The notes beneath the pieces are model-generated. The model did no database searches. It was not told the DNA's origin and worked only from the letters and a program-made list of their open reading frames with translations. Shown piece after piece: positions 1 to 8,894 of a stretch of 64,000 nucleotides of DNA. The translations under genes and the position numbers were made by a program. The stretch spans positions 3,695,865 to 3,759,864 of the forward strand of contig NZ_CP024768.1 of assembly GCF_011395035.1 (NCBI RefSeq). Reading direction: 5' to 3'. The stretch is from Pantoea cypripedii. Lineage in GTDB: Bacteria; Pseudomonadota; Gammaproteobacteria; Enterobacterales; Enterobacteriaceae. Each line of letters opens with the position of its first letter. Positions within the stretch are counted from its first letter, which is position 1.

Positions 1-1
1 C

Positions 2-661
2 TCGGCGGGCTTTTATGGCGACGACGATAACACCACCCAGTGGGCCGATTTCAGTGGTGCGCTGGTGTTGATGGATAACCGTCTGTTCGTTGCCAACCAG
101 ATCAACGACGCCTTTGTGCTGGTGAAAACCAATTATCCCGACGTCAACATCCGCTATGAAAACCAGTCGATGGGGCGTACCGATGACGAGGGCTATCTGC
201 TGGTGCCCTCAATCAGTAGCTATTACGCAGCGAAATACGATATCGACACGCTGGACCTGCCCGCCGATATGACCTCACCGCGTGTTGAGCAGCGTTTTGC
301 GGTGAAACGCCAGAGCGGCTATCTGTTGAATTTCCCGGTGGAAAAACTGCGCTCAGCCAGCGTGATTCTGCATGACAGCAACGGTCAGCCGCTGCCCGTC
401 TCCAGCCAGGTCCTGCGCGCCGGGCAGGCAACCGAGTATGTCGGCTGGGACGGCATCACCTGGATGGAAAACCTCGACGCCAGTAACCCGATTCAGGTCA
501 CCACGCCAGATGGCCGCACCTGTCGCACCGAACTCAATATTGCCAACGGCCAGCCACAGGCGCTGAAGACCTATGGCCCGCTCACCTGCGCGTTACCCCC
601 GCCGCCACCCGGTGCCGCGCAGCCGAATACGGAAAACTCAACTTCAGGCATCACTCCATGA
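2..661 (+). CDS. Fimbrial outer membrane usher protein, C-terminal part (cut by window edge)
   Basis: Only the last 219 codons are inside the window; the frame is open from base 2 and the start lies upstream. Ushers are outer-membrane beta-barrel pores of about 800 residues that assemble chaperone-bound pilin subunits. The visible part shows the C-terminal features of the PapC/FimD family: a run on the theme DNRLFVANQINDAFVLV, a proline- and Gln-rich blade, then a small C-terminal domain with a paired cysteine (TCR ... LTC). The tail ends in a proline-rich stretch. The stop overlaps the start of the next gene (ATGA at 658-661), so the two are probably translationally coupled, with the coat-U protein as the substrate. 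The family call is good; the subtype (Csu-like) is inferred from the neighbour. Confidence 0.85.
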   Translation, partial: SAGFYGDDDNTTQWADFSGALVLMDNRLFVANQINDAFVLVKTNYPDVNIRYENQSMGRTDDEGYLLVPSISSYYAAKYDIDTLDLPADMTSPRVEQRFAVKRQSGYLLNFPVEKLRSASVILHDSNGQPLPVSSQVLRAGQATEYVGWDGITWMENLDASNPIQVTTPDGRTCRTELNIANGQPQALKTYGPLTCALPPPPPGAAQPNTENSTSGITP

Positions 662-1635
662 AAAGAATTCTGCTAGTGCTGACATTGTTGCTGCTGCCGG
701 GTCTGGCACGGGCCGCCTGTAGCCTGCCCGCGTCAACCGCCAGCTTTGGCTCGGTCACCACCTTTGTGGTCAATTCAACCATCAGCTCCACCTCAACCAC
801 CGCTAACGTCAACTGTGGCGCGGGATCGGCGTTAACATTATTAGGCAATAATACCATCACCTTTCAGCTGGCCAGCGCCTCAAACGTTAATGGTACGCGC
901 GGTACCCTGAAGCGCAGCGGTGATACCGGCAGCGATAATATTCCGGTGCGCCTGTGCATGGACAGTGCCTGCGCCACCGAGCTGACTGTGGGGGGATCGA
1001 CTTATACCTTTTCTCAGGCGGTGCTGGCGAATCTTGCTGGCCTGTTTGGCAGCCTGAACTTTGCCTTGCCGGTGTACCTGAAATCCGTCACCGGACAAAC
1101 GGTGGCGGCGGGAACCTATACCGGGACGTTCAATTTGTATGTCACCTACAATATCTGTACCAGCCTCGGCGTTGGTAATCTTTGCCTGACACCGCAGACC
1201 GGCACCGGCACCATTCCGATTACGGTGACGGTGGTGATCTCAAATGATTGCACCACCATCACCGCGCCCAACGTCAGCTTTGGCAGCGCGCCGCTGGTCA
1301 GCAGTTTTTCCACGGTGCAGCAGTCCATTAGCGTGGTGTGCAGCAAAGGCAGCACATATACGGTGGGATTGAGTAACGGCAGCTATGCAGCGAATGGCGT
1401 GCGCAATATGGCGAGTGGCACCAACCGGTTAAGTTATGACATCTACCAGGGAACCACCACCACCACGCGTTGGGGACCGACCGGCACGGACCGCTGGAGC
1501 AGCAGTGCCTCAACCACCGTCAGCGCCGATGGCCTGACGCGCGGCTATACCTACACCGCACAGATTCTGACGACGCAGAACACCCCGGCGGCGGGGAATT
1601 ACACCGATAACGTGGTGGTGGATTTGTCGTTTTGA
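658..1635 (+). CDS. Spore coat U (SCPU) domain protein, Csu-type pilus subunit/tip adhesin
   Basis: Secreted 325-residue protein. Residues 1-19 form a signal peptide (hydrophobic core, cleavage expected after ARA), and the mature protein starts with ACSLP. Two SCPU domains follow, roughly residues 20-165 and 185-325. Each opens with a Cys a few residues before a phenylalanine-glycine-serine beta strand (ASFGSV, VSFGSA), is rich in Ser/Thr/Asn, and ends in an alternating hydrophobic strand (final NYTDNVVVDLSF), like a donor-strand pilin. Two-domain SCPU proteins encoded last in a locus, after the usher, match the CsuE type, the tip subunit of archaic chaperone-usher pili used for attachment and biofilm. 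The ATGA overlap with the usher supports one operon. The role as tip rather than shaft is inferred. Confidence 0.85.
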   Translation: MKRILLVLTLLLLPGLARAACSLPASTASFGSVTTFVVNSTISSTSTTANVNCGAGSALTLLGNNTITFQLASASNVNGTRGTLKRSGDTGSDNIPVRLCMDSACATELTVGGSTYTFSQAVLANLAGLFGSLNFALPVYLKSVTGQTVAAGTYTGTFNLYVTYNICTSLGVGNLCLTPQTGTGTIPITVTVVISNDCTTITAPNVSFGSAPLVSSFSTVQQSISVVCSKGSTYTVGLSNGSYAANGVRNMASGTNRLSYDIYQGTTTTTRWGPTGTDRWSSSASTTVSADGLTRGYTYTAQILTTQNTPAAGNYTDNVVVDLSF

Positions 1636-1641
1636 AATTTA

Positions 1642-1665
1642 TTGCGCGATAAATCGCGCCGCTAC
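1642..1665. repeat. REP-like palindromic repeat, copy 1 (half unit)
   Basis: The motif TGCGCGATAAATCGCGCCGC is followed by TAC. It sits just downstream of the SCPU gene and between two convergent genes. It is one arm of the palindrome seen complete at 35561-35588. The hairpin (GCGCGAT/ATCGCGC) may help end transcription from both sides. Confidence 0.75.
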
Positions 1666-1668
1666 AGA

Positions 1669-2985
1669 TCAGGCATTCACGGTTGTCGCGCTGTGCCGCG
1701 TTCGATATTGCTTCACCATGCGGCCAATCAGCAGCGTACCAATCAAGCCGCACACCGCCGCGAATGACAACCAAACGCCGGGCATCGCTTTATCGCCGGT
1801 CGCGTGGATCAGATAACTGGATACCGCCGGAGTGAAGCCGCCAAACAGCGCCGTCGCCAGGCTGTAAGCCAGTGAGAAGCCTGAGGCCCGCACTTCCGCA
1901 GGCATAATCTCGGCCAGATACACCACCATCGCGCCGTTGTAGCTGGCGTAAAGGAACGACAGCCACAGCTCGGCGATCACCAGATGAGAGAAGGTTGGCG
2001 CACCCACCAGCCATTTCAGCACCGGCCAGGCGGTGAGGATCATCAGGATGGTGAAGAAAATCAGCAACGGACGACGCCCGACACGGTCTGACAGCGCTCC
2101 CATCACAGGCAGCCAGAACAGGTTGGAGAGACCGACAAACAGCGTCACCAGAAAGCTCTCTTTCTCGCTCATCATCAGCACCGTTTTGCCGAAGGTGGGG
2201 GTAAAGGCGGTGATCATGTAGAACATCACCGTGGTGGTCACCACCATCAGCATACCGGCCAATACCAGCGCCCAGTTCTGCCCCACCGAACGCATAATCT
2301 GGCGCATGGTCGGATGATGTTTGCGCTGGCTGAAGGCTTCAGTTTCCTCCAGCATGCGACGAATCCAGAACAGGAACGGCACAATCATACAGCCGATAAC
2401 AAACGGAATACGCCAGCCCCAGTCGGTAACCGCGTCTTTTTCCAGCAGATGGTTCAGCCCCAGGCCCAGCAGCGCGGCAAAGATCACCGCCACCTGCTGG
2501 CTACCGGATTGCCAGCTGACGTAAAAGCCCTTACGTCCCTTCGGCGCAACCTCGGCCAGATAAACCGACACCCCACCCAGTTCGACACCGGCTGAAAAAC
2601 CCTGCAACAGGCGACCAATCAGAATCAATATCGGCGCAGCCGCTCCCAGCGTGGCATAACCCGGCACCACGGCGATGGTCAGGGTACCGAGCGCCATAAT
2701 GCCAAGCGTCACCAGCAGCCCTTTACGACGACCATGATGGTCAATATAGGCACCGAGAATAATCGCGCCGAGCGGACGCATCAGAAAACCCGCGCCAAAG
2801 GTCATCAGCGTCAGCATCAGCGACGCAAACGGGTCATCTCCGGGGAAAAAGGTTTTGGCAATGGCGGTCGCGTAGTAACCAAAGACCATGAAATCATACA
2901 TTTCAAGGAAATTGCCGCTGGTTACGCTAAAGATGGTTTTGGCACCGCCCTGCGATGATTTTTGTAAAGACGAAGGTGAGCTCAT
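1669..2985 (-). CDS. MFS transporter, MHS family, citrate/tricarballylate:H+ symporter-like
   Basis: Inner-membrane secondary transporter of 438 residues with about 12 hydrophobic segments. The N-terminal SGNFLEMYDFMVFGYYA and the loop signature DHHGRRKG after the second segment are typical of the metabolite:H+ symporter subgroup. The stretch GRLLQGFSAGVELGGVSVYL and the matching DRVGRRP in the second half are shared with CitA/CitH and with Salmonella TcuC, so a tricarboxylate such as citrate or tricarballylate is the likely substrate. The gene stands alone, converges with the fimbrial operon and is separated from exbD by about 240 bp. No regulator is adjacent. The family is clear; the exact substrate cannot be read from sequence. 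Confidence 0.8.
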   Translation of the reverse strand: MSSPSSLQKSSQGGAKTIFSVTSGNFLEMYDFMVFGYYATAIAKTFFPGDDPFASLMLTLMTFGAGFLMRPLGAIILGAYIDHHGRRKGLLVTLGIMALGTLTIAVVPGYATLGAAAPILILIGRLLQGFSAGVELGGVSVYLAEVAPKGRKGFYVSWQSGSQQVAVIFAALLGLGLNHLLEKDAVTDWGWRIPFVIGCMIVPFLFWIRRMLEETEAFSQRKHHPTMRQIMRSVGQNWALVLAGMLMVVTTTVMFYMITAFTPTFGKTVLMMSEKESFLVTLFVGLSNLFWLPVMGALSDRVGRRPLLIFFTILMILTAWPVLKWLVGAPTFSHLVIAELWLSFLYASYNGAMVVYLAEIMPAEVRASGFSLAYSLATALFGGFTPAVSSYLIHATGDKAMPGVWLSFAAVCGLIGTLLIGRMVKQYRTRHSATTVNA

Positions 2986-3182
2986 AGGTTTTCCAGGTTT
3001 CTTCCATGCATAAGGCTTTCTTTTAGCGTGGCCGTTAGCGGATGAATGTGATCACCTTCACCATTGCACTTTACAAAAGCAGGGTTATAAGTAACGAAGT
3101 ATTAACAAAAACGATCCACAGAATAATTGCCCATTTATGGCATCGATTCGTGATTTCCTGTTTTACTCAGCCAGGACTCATA

Positions 3183-3210
3183 ACAAAAAGGGCGTCCATC
3201 TGGACGCCCT
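3183..3210 (-). terminator. Rho-independent terminator of exbBD
   Basis: Perfect 10-bp stem AGGGCGTCCA/TGGACGCCCT with a 2-nt loop (3189-3210). On the minus strand it is followed by a T run (3184-3188), directly after the exbD stop. Confidence 0.85.
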
Positions 3211-3227
3211 CATAACCCTGGGTGAAA

Positions 3228-3650
3228 CTACTTTTTCACCGTTTCCATACCCATCAGGCCAATTTTCAAATATCCGGCCTCACGCAGCTGATCCATTACT
3301 GACATCAGGGTTTCATAACTCACCGACTTATCTGCCTGGAAGAAGATCGTGGTGTCTTTATTTCCTTCGGTCTGTGCGGTTAACGCATTGACCAGCGTCT
3401 CTTTCGTTACCTGATCATTGCCGATATAGACCTGATTATCTTCTTTAATCGACAGATAGACCGGTTTTTCCGGACGCGGTTGCGGCGCACTGGTGGAAGC
3501 AGGCAGGTTAACGCGCACATCCACCGTTGCCAGCGGTGCGGCCACCATGAAGATGATCAGCAGAACCAACATCACGTCGATAAACGGCGTCACGTTGATT
3601 TCATGCATTTCGCCATCGCTTTCCAGATCGTCGTTTAAACGCATCGCCAT
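3228..3650 (-). CDS. exbD: TonB-system inner membrane protein ExbD
   Basis: Part of the ExbB-ExbD proton channel that energises TonB for uptake of ferric siderophores and vitamin B12 across the outer membrane. It is 140 residues, the normal size: a short cytoplasmic N-terminus, one membrane helix (residues 23-42, FIDVMLVLLIIFMVAAP) carrying the essential Asp25, then a periplasmic domain that starts with the conserved PASTS and PRPEKPVYL. It lies 5 bp after exbB and is read with it. The Fur-like box ahead of exbB suggests iron repression of the pair. Confidence 0.97.
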   Translation of the reverse strand: MAMRLNDDLESDGEMHEINVTPFIDVMLVLLIIFMVAAPLATVDVRVNLPASTSAPQPRPEKPVYLSIKEDNQVYIGNDQVTKETLVNALTAQTEGNKDTTIFFQADKSVSYETLMSVMDQLREAGYLKIGLMGMETVKK

Positions 3651-3655
3651 CGTAA

Positions 3656-4396
3656 TTACCCTAAGCGCAGTTTCTGTGCGGCAGACGGACGAGCCACTTC
3701 GTTATTCACTTTTCCCAGGTCCAAATCGCGGCTCTGCAACAGCAGCACCTGCGCCGCGACGTCGCCCAGCGAGGCTTTGTAACCGGCAATCATACGGGCA
3801 AACACGTTGTAGATGACCACAGCCGGGATAGCCGCCACCAGACCAATCGCGGTCGCCAGCAGCGCTTCGGCGATACCCGGCGCGACAACGGCGAGGTTAG
3901 TGGTTTGGGTTTGGGCGATACCGATAAAGCTGTTCATAATGCCCCAGACGGTGCCGAACAGGCCGATAAAGGGGGCAACCGAACCGATAGTGGCGAGGAA
4001 GCCATTGCCACGACCCGCGTGACGGCTAAAGGCCCCGACACGACGCTCAAGGCGGAAACTGGTACGTTCTTTAATGCCGTCGGTGTCTTCCGTGCCTGCG
4101 GAGAGTTCCAGCTCGTTCTGCGCATCATTCAGCAGCACGGCACTGTGGCTATGGCCTTTGAAGCTGGCAGCGGTACGTGAAGCTTCATCTAACGAGCGCG
4201 CTTCACTCAATGCGATATGTTCACGTTTCAGGCGACGTTTCGCTGAACTCAGCTCGGCAAACTTGCCGAAGAAGAGTGCCCAGGTCACCACGGAGGCCAG
4301 TAACAGGCCAATCATTACCACCTTTACCACGATATCGGCATGATGATACATGCCCCAGACGGAGAGATCCGTCTGCATCAAATCACTGGCTACCAC
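3656..4396 (-). CDS. exbB: TonB-system inner membrane protein ExbB
   Basis: Three-helix inner-membrane protein that forms the pentameric scaffold around ExbD. It is 246 residues, like E. coli ExbB. The start is taken as GTG at 4394-4396, with GGAG 8-10 bases upstream; an internal ATG at 4376-4378 (MQTDLSVWGM) is the other option, but the longer N-terminus matches relatives. Membrane helices lie near residues 20-42, 130-155 and 170-195. The last pair carries the signature GTVWGIMNSFIGIAQTQTTN and IAEALLATAIGLVAAIPAV of MotA/TolQ/ExbB proteins. It is divergent from the TRAP genes, whereas in E. coli its divergent neighbour is metC. Confidence 0.97.
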   Translation of the reverse strand: MVASDLMQTDLSVWGMYHHADIVVKVVMIGLLLASVVTWALFFGKFAELSSAKRRLKREHIALSEARSLDEASRTAASFKGHSHSAVLLNDAQNELELSAGTEDTDGIKERTSFRLERRVGAFSRHAGRGNGFLATIGSVAPFIGLFGTVWGIMNSFIGIAQTQTTNLAVVAPGIAEALLATAIGLVAAIPAVVIYNVFARMIAGYKASLGDVAAQVLLLQSRDLDLGKVNNEVARPSAAQKLRLG

Positions 4397-4466
4397 GCTG
4401 CGTCTCCAACTTCAATTGCACAGTTCACGATCGAGCGCGGATCATAACAAATTACCGGGTCGAATT

Positions 4467-4485
4467 GATAGTAGTTCTCATTACT
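4467..4485 (-). promoter_or_regulatory. Putative Fur box ahead of exbB
   Basis: The plus strand reads GATAGTAGTTCTCATTACT. Its reverse complement matches about 14 of 19 positions of the consensus GATAATGATAATCATTATC. It lies about 70 bp upstream of the exbB start, the expected place for iron control of the TonB system. Read by eye, not scored with a matrix. Confidence 0.6.
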
Positions 4486-4558
4486 ATTTACAAACGAAAG
4501 GTGCGCTTTTTCTCCACAGTTTCTGTTGAATGTGTCTCCGGATGCGCGCCAGTTTTAT

Positions 4559-4621
4559 AAATGTGATGCAGCATGTAAAATTATTAAAACAACGTTTCAA
4601 AATGTGATGCAATTCATTCAA
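4559..4621 (+). promoter_or_regulatory. Candidate operator region ahead of the TRAP operon
   Basis: The 337-bp gap between exbB and dctP holds, besides the Fur-like box, two direct copies of AATGTGATGCA (around 4560 and 4601). They flank a palindrome AAAACAACGTTT (4586-4597). The second copy reads TGTGA-N6-TCATT, a weak CRP-like site. The palindrome resembles operators of sugar-acid repressors (KdgR-like or LacI-like). The TRAP genes have no regulator beside them, so control by a distant regulator is plausible. This is inference from pattern only. Confidence 0.35.
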
Positions 4622-4733
4622 TCAACATCTGCCCGGTTTTTCGCCACCTGTTTTTCACTATTCTGAGCCAGCCCTGCCCATTCGTGGTGTTTTTGCACCG
4701 CGCGATTTCGATATCTCAATGCTGGAGTAAAAA

Positions 4734-5711
4734 ATGACGCTGAAAAAACGACTACTCGCAGTTTCGTTGTCCTCCATATTCGCCCTGCTGGCCTTTAACA
4801 CCGAGGCCAAAGTGCTCAAGGTGGCGGAAGTGCAGCCCGCCGGTTATCCCACGGTGGTGGCGCTGGAGCATATGGGTGACAAACTCAAACAGGCTACCAA
4901 TGGCCGTCTGGAGATGAAAGTCTATGCCGGTGGCGTGCTGGGCGATGAAGATCAGACCCTGCAACAGGTACAGCTGGGCGCGATCGATATGATCCGCGTG
5001 TCGCTGGCACCGGTCACCACCATCGCCCCGGAAACCAGCGTGCTCACCCTGCCGTTTATCTTCCGCGATGAAGATCATATGCACAAAGTGCTGGATGGTA
5101 GCGTAGGCGAGCAGATCGTCACTAAATTCGATCAGGACCCCAACACCCGCATGGTGTTCCTCGGCTGGACCGATGCCGGTACGCGCAACATGATCACCAA
5201 ACAACCGCTGACCAAACCTGAAGATTTGCAGGGCATGAAGATTCGCGTGCAAAACAGCGCCATTTCCCTTGCCACGCTGAAAGCAATGGGTGCCAACCCG
5301 GTGGCGATGGGGGTCAGCGAGGTATTTAGTGCCATGCAAACTGGCGTGGTTGACGGCACGGAAAACAATCCGCCGACCTTTGTTGCCCACAACTATTTGC
5401 CGGTGGCGAAGTACTACACCCTGACCGGCCACTTTATTCAGCCGGAGATGATCCTGTTTTCCAAAACCTCGTGGAATCGACTCTCCGCAGAGGATCAGGC
5501 GCTGCTGAAAAAGCTGGGTAAAGAAGCTCAGGATGAAGAACGTCAGCTGTGGGCCAGCTACACCCAGCAGTCGGTGGAGAAGATGAAAGCCAGCGGCGTC
5601 ACCTTCCAGCAGACCGATCGTGACTACTTTGTCAAAGCCACCCAGCCGGTGCGCGATCAGTTTGGCGGTAAATATCAGGATCTGATGACGCAGATCGCCG
5701 AGGTGAAATAA
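4734..5711 (+). CDS. TRAP transporter solute-binding protein, DctP family
   Basis: Periplasmic receptor of a tripartite ATP-independent transporter. It has 325 residues with a signal peptide to about residue 25 (LAFNTEA cut before KVLKVAEV). Family marks are AGGVLGDEDQTLQQVQLGAI, LPFIFRDEDHM and above all MKIRVQNS, whose Arg (about residue 172) normally salt-bridges the substrate carboxylate. Substrates of this class are organic acids such as C4-dicarboxylates, sugar acids or uronates; which one cannot be told. The start ATG follows the RBS TGGAG. It is the first gene of a three-gene unit with the two permeases. Confidence 0.9.
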   Translation: MTLKKRLLAVSLSSIFALLAFNTEAKVLKVAEVQPAGYPTVVALEHMGDKLKQATNGRLEMKVYAGGVLGDEDQTLQQVQLGAIDMIRVSLAPVTTIAPETSVLTLPFIFRDEDHMHKVLDGSVGEQIVTKFDQDPNTRMVFLGWTDAGTRNMITKQPLTKPEDLQGMKIRVQNSAISLATLKAMGANPVAMGVSEVFSAMQTGVVDGTENNPPTFVAHNYLPVAKYYTLTGHFIQPEMILFSKTSWNRLSAEDQALLKKLGKEAQDEERQLWASYTQQSVEKMKASGVTFQQTDRDYFVKATQPVRDQFGGKYQDLMTQIAEVK

Positions 5712-5759
5712 CCCTTTTGCGCCATGCAGCCGCGTGGCGTCTCACTCAGGATGCGAACA

Positions 5760-6266
5760 ATGAACGCATATTCCCGCTGGATGGATGGGTTGTACCTGCT
5801 GTGCATGTGGGTTGCCGCGGCGGCGCTGATGATCATGGTCACGGTGATTCCGATTGGCATCTTTGCGCGTTACGTAATGAACAGCGCGCTCTCGTGGCCG
5901 GAGCCGGTGGCGATTATCTGCATGATCATCTTTACCTTTATTGGCGCACCGGTAGGGCTACGCGCAGGCACCCATATCTGCGTGTCGATGGTCACCGATC
6001 GTCTGTCGCCAGCCGGGCAAAAATGGGCGCTGCTGCTGTGCAATCTGCTGTTGATCGCCCTGTGTCTGATTCTGTTTCGCGCCAGCTACAGCCTGTGCGC
6101 AGCGATGTGGATTCAGCCACTGGCCTCGCTGCCCAATGTTACCTATGGCGAGATGTATTTACCGATCCCCATTGGCACCTTTTTTACCCTGCTGTTTGCC
6201 CTGGAGCGCCTGCTGAACGGTGACCAGAGCCAGCGCTCAATCGTCACCCTTGGCGGCACACACTAA
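5760..6266 (+). CDS. TRAP transporter small permease, DctQ family
   Basis: Small four-helix inner-membrane subunit that joins the large permease in the Na+-driven TRAP complex. The start is placed at the ATG at 5760 (MNAYSRWMDGLYLLCMWVA), which has CAGGA 8 bases upstream; in-frame ATGs at 5724 and 5751 are less well placed. It is 168 residues with helices near 8-33, 46-64, 88-110 and 127-150. The conserved stretch ISV/CVSMVTDRLSP follows the second helix and the pair W-P-E-P lies before it. It sits between receptor and large permease genes. Confidence 0.88.
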   Translation: MNAYSRWMDGLYLLCMWVAAAALMIMVTVIPIGIFARYVMNSALSWPEPVAIICMIIFTFIGAPVGLRAGTHICVSMVTDRLSPAGQKWALLLCNLLLIALCLILFRASYSLCAAMWIQPLASLPNVTYGEMYLPIPIGTFFTLLFALERLLNGDQSQRSIVTLGGTH

Positions 6267-6281
6267 CTTCGGAGCATCGTG

Positions 6282-7568
6282 ATGGACGCATTCATCCTGA
6301 TTGGCAGTCTGATCCTGTTGCTGTTGGTCGGCTTTCCCGTGGCCTTCGCCGTCGGGTTTAGCGCCTTTATCGGTGCCTGGTGGATCGACCTGCCGCTGGA
6401 AGCGGTGGTGATACAGGTCACCAACGGTATCAACAAATTTTCATTACTCACCATCCCGTTTTTTATTCTGGCCGGGGCGATTATGGCTGAGGGCGGCATT
6501 GCGCGGCGACTGGTGAACTTTGCCTACATCTTTGTCGGCTTTATTCGTGGCGGGTTATCGCTGGTGAATATTGTCGCCTCCACCTTTTTCGGTGCCATTT
6601 CCGGTTCATCGGTGGCGGATACCGCCTCGATTGGTTCGGTGATGATCCCGCAGATGGAGGAGAAAGGTTATCCACGCGATTTTGCTGCCGCCGTGACCGC
6701 CAGTGGTTCGGTGCAGGCGGTGCTCACGCCCCCCAGCCATAACTCGGTGATCTACTCGCTGGCAACCGGCGGTGTGGTGACCATCTCATCATTGTTTGTC
6801 GCCGGTATTTTCCCCGGCCTGCTGCTGGGCGCATGCCTGATGGTGATGTGTCTCGGCTTCGCACGCAAACGTGGTTATCCCAAAGGGGAAGCTATCCCGT
6901 TTCGTCAGGCGCTGAAGATCTTCTTTGATGCCTTCTGGGGGCTGTTTACCATCGTCATCATTCTGGGCGGCATCCTGTCCGGGATTTTTACCGCCTCAGA
7001 ATCCGCCGCCATTGCCTGCCTGTGGGCGTTCTTCGTCACCATGTTTATCTATCGTGACTTTAAGTGGAACCAGCTACACATTCTGCTGTTTCGCACCATC
7101 AAAACCGTCACCATTGTGATGGTGCTGATCGCCTTCGCCGCCGGTTTTGGTGCGGTGATGACCTTTATGCAGCTGCCCACTGCCATTACCGCGGCCTTTA
7201 CCAGCCTGTCGGATAATAAGTACGTGATACTGATGTGCATCAACGTGCTGCTGCTGGTGATCGGTACGCTGATGGATATGGCCCCGATCATCCTGATTCT
7301 GACGCCGGTACTGCTGCCGGTGGCGACTTCGCTGGGCGTCGATCCGGTGCATTTCGGCATGATCATGATGACCAACCTCGGTATCGGTCTGATCACCCCG
7401 CCGGTCGGGACGGTGTTGTTTGTCGCCAGTGCGGTCAGTAAACAGAAAATTGAACAGGTGGTGGGCGCGATGCTGCCGTTCTACTGCATGTTGTTCCTGG
7501 TACTGATGCTTATCACCTATATCCCGGCGTTGTCACTGTGGCTGCCGCATATTATGGGGGTGATGTAA
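6282..7568 (+). CDS. TRAP transporter large permease, DctM family
   Basis: Main transport subunit: about 12-13 hydrophobic segments over 429 residues, the usual length. It contains the signature SGSSVADTASIGSVMIPQM and the repeated GxITPPVG motif (LGIGLITPPVGTVLF) near the C-terminus, both typical of the DctM/ion-transporter fold. The ATG at 6282 has GGAG 7 bases upstream; a GTG one codon earlier is possible. The gene lies 15 bp after the small permease and ends the unit; the next gene, metC, is unrelated. Confidence 0.9.
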   Translation: MDAFILIGSLILLLLVGFPVAFAVGFSAFIGAWWIDLPLEAVVIQVTNGINKFSLLTIPFFILAGAIMAEGGIARRLVNFAYIFVGFIRGGLSLVNIVASTFFGAISGSSVADTASIGSVMIPQMEEKGYPRDFAAAVTASGSVQAVLTPPSHNSVIYSLATGGVVTISSLFVAGIFPGLLLGACLMVMCLGFARKRGYPKGEAIPFRQALKIFFDAFWGLFTIVIILGGILSGIFTASESAAIACLWAFFVTMFIYRDFKWNQLHILLFRTIKTVTIVMVLIAFAAGFGAVMTFMQLPTAITAAFTSLSDNKYVILMCINVLLLVIGTLMDMAPIILILTPVLLPVATSLGVDPVHFGMIMMTNLGIGLITPPVGTVLFVASAVSKQKIEQVVGAMLPFYCMLFLVLMLITYIPALSLWLPHIMGVM

Positions 7569-7703
7569 CGCGGGCCGCAGGGACGCGGCACAGCGATCCC
7601 CTTATTCCAGGGTGGCTGTCTGATATTCCGCAATCAGGGTCAACGCGCAGGTGTGATTCGTGGTAACGTGGTTGCTTTGTGGAATGCGGCAGGAAAGGCA
7701 GTG

Positions 7704-8894
7704 ATGGCAACGAAAAAAATAGACACCACGCTGGTAAGCGCGGGACGCAGCAAACGTTACACTCAGGGTTCAGTGAACAGTGTTATTCAGCGCGCCTCAT
7801 CGCTGGTTTTCGATACCGTGGCCGATAAAAAACGCGCCACCGCCGGACGAGCGAAAGGCGAGTTGTTTTACGGACGTCGCGGCACGCTGACGCACTTCTC
7901 GCTTCAGGACGCGATGACGGAACTGGAAGGCGGTGCCGGTTGCGTGCTTTATCCCTGTGGTGCCGCTGCGGTTGCCAACGCCATCCTGTCTTTCGTCGAA
8001 GCGGGTGATCATCTGCTGATGAGCGGTGCGGTTTACGAACCAACCCAGGATTTTTGTACCAAAATCCTCAGCAAACTCCAGGTCACCACCACCTTCTTCG
8101 ATCACTGCATCGGCAGCGAAATCATCACGCTGGTGCAGCCAAATACCCGCGTGGTGTTTCTTGAGTCGCCCGCGTCGATCACCATGGAAGTGCAGGACAT
8201 TCCAGCCATTGTCGCTGCGGTACGCGCGAAAGCACCTGACGCCATCATTATGCTTGATAATACCTGGGCGGCGGGGGTGTTGTTTAACGCTCTGGAGCAT
8301 GGCGTCGATATTTCTATTCAGGCGGGCACCAAATATCTGATTGGCCACAGCGATGCGATGATTGGCACCGCCGTGGCGAACGCACGCTGCTGGGATCAGC
8401 TGCGTGAAAATTCCTACCTGATGGGTCAGATGGTAGATGCCGATACCGCTTATATGGCGAGCCGTGGCCTGCGCACGCTGGGCACCCGCCTGCGTCAGCA
8501 TGAAGAGAGCGGATTAGAGGTGGCGGGATGGCTGGCCGCACGGCCGGAAGTGGCGCGCGTCAATCATCCGGCACTGGCGCAGTGCAAAGGCCATCAATTC
8601 TGGCAACGCGATTTTACCGGCAGCAGTGGCCTGTTCTCGTTCATTCTGCACGAGAAACTGAGCAGCGAGCAGCTGGCGACGTACCTCGACGGTTTTCACC
8701 ACTTCAGCATGGCGTACTCCTGGGGGGGTTATGAGTCGCTGATTCTGGCAAATCAGCCAGAAGAACTGGCGGCGATTCGCCCGGCAGGGGGTGTCGATTT
8801 TACCGGGACGCTGGTGCGGGTGCACATTGGTCTGGAACACGTTGCCGACCTGATTGAAGACCTGCAGGCCGGATTTGACCGCCTGAAACGCTAA
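7704..8894 (+). CDS. metC: Cystathionine beta-lyase MetC
   Basis: PLP enzyme of methionine synthesis that cleaves cystathionine to homocysteine, pyruvate and ammonia in the cytoplasm. It has 396 residues. The start ATG at 7704 is preceded by AGGAAAGG and gives the family N-terminus MATKKIDTTLVSAGRSKRYT; a longer upstream reading frame exists but does not match relatives. Visible marks: GELFYGRRGTLTHFSLQ, DNTWAAGVLF (PLP-ring Asp) and the PLP-lysine motif QAGTKYLIGHSDAMIG. Length and sequence are close to E. coli MetC. No clear MetJ box (tandem AGACGTCT) was seen in the 135-bp gap upstream. Confidence 0.97.
   Translation: MATKKIDTTLVSAGRSKRYTQGSVNSVIQRASSLVFDTVADKKRATAGRAKGELFYGRRGTLTHFSLQDAMTELEGGAGCVLYPCGAAAVANAILSFVEAGDHLLMSGAVYEPTQDFCTKILSKLQVTTTFFDHCIGSEIITLVQPNTRVVFLESPASITMEVQDIPAIVAAVRAKAPDAIIMLDNTWAAGVLFNALEHGVDISIQAGTKYLIGHSDAMIGTAVANARCWDQLRENSYLMGQMVDADTAYMASRGLRTLGTRLRQHEESGLEVAGWLAARPEVARVNHPALAQCKGHQFWQRDFTGSSGLFSFILHEKLSSEQLATYLDGFHHFSMAYSWGGYESLILANQPEELAAIRPAGGVDFTGTLVRVHIGLEHVADLIEDLQAGFDRLKR

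Noticed and set aside
4752..5432. 226-codon open frame antisense to the DctP gene
   Set aside because: It is the mirror of a well-supported gene in GC-rich DNA, has no family resemblance (His/Gln-rich) and no ribosome site.
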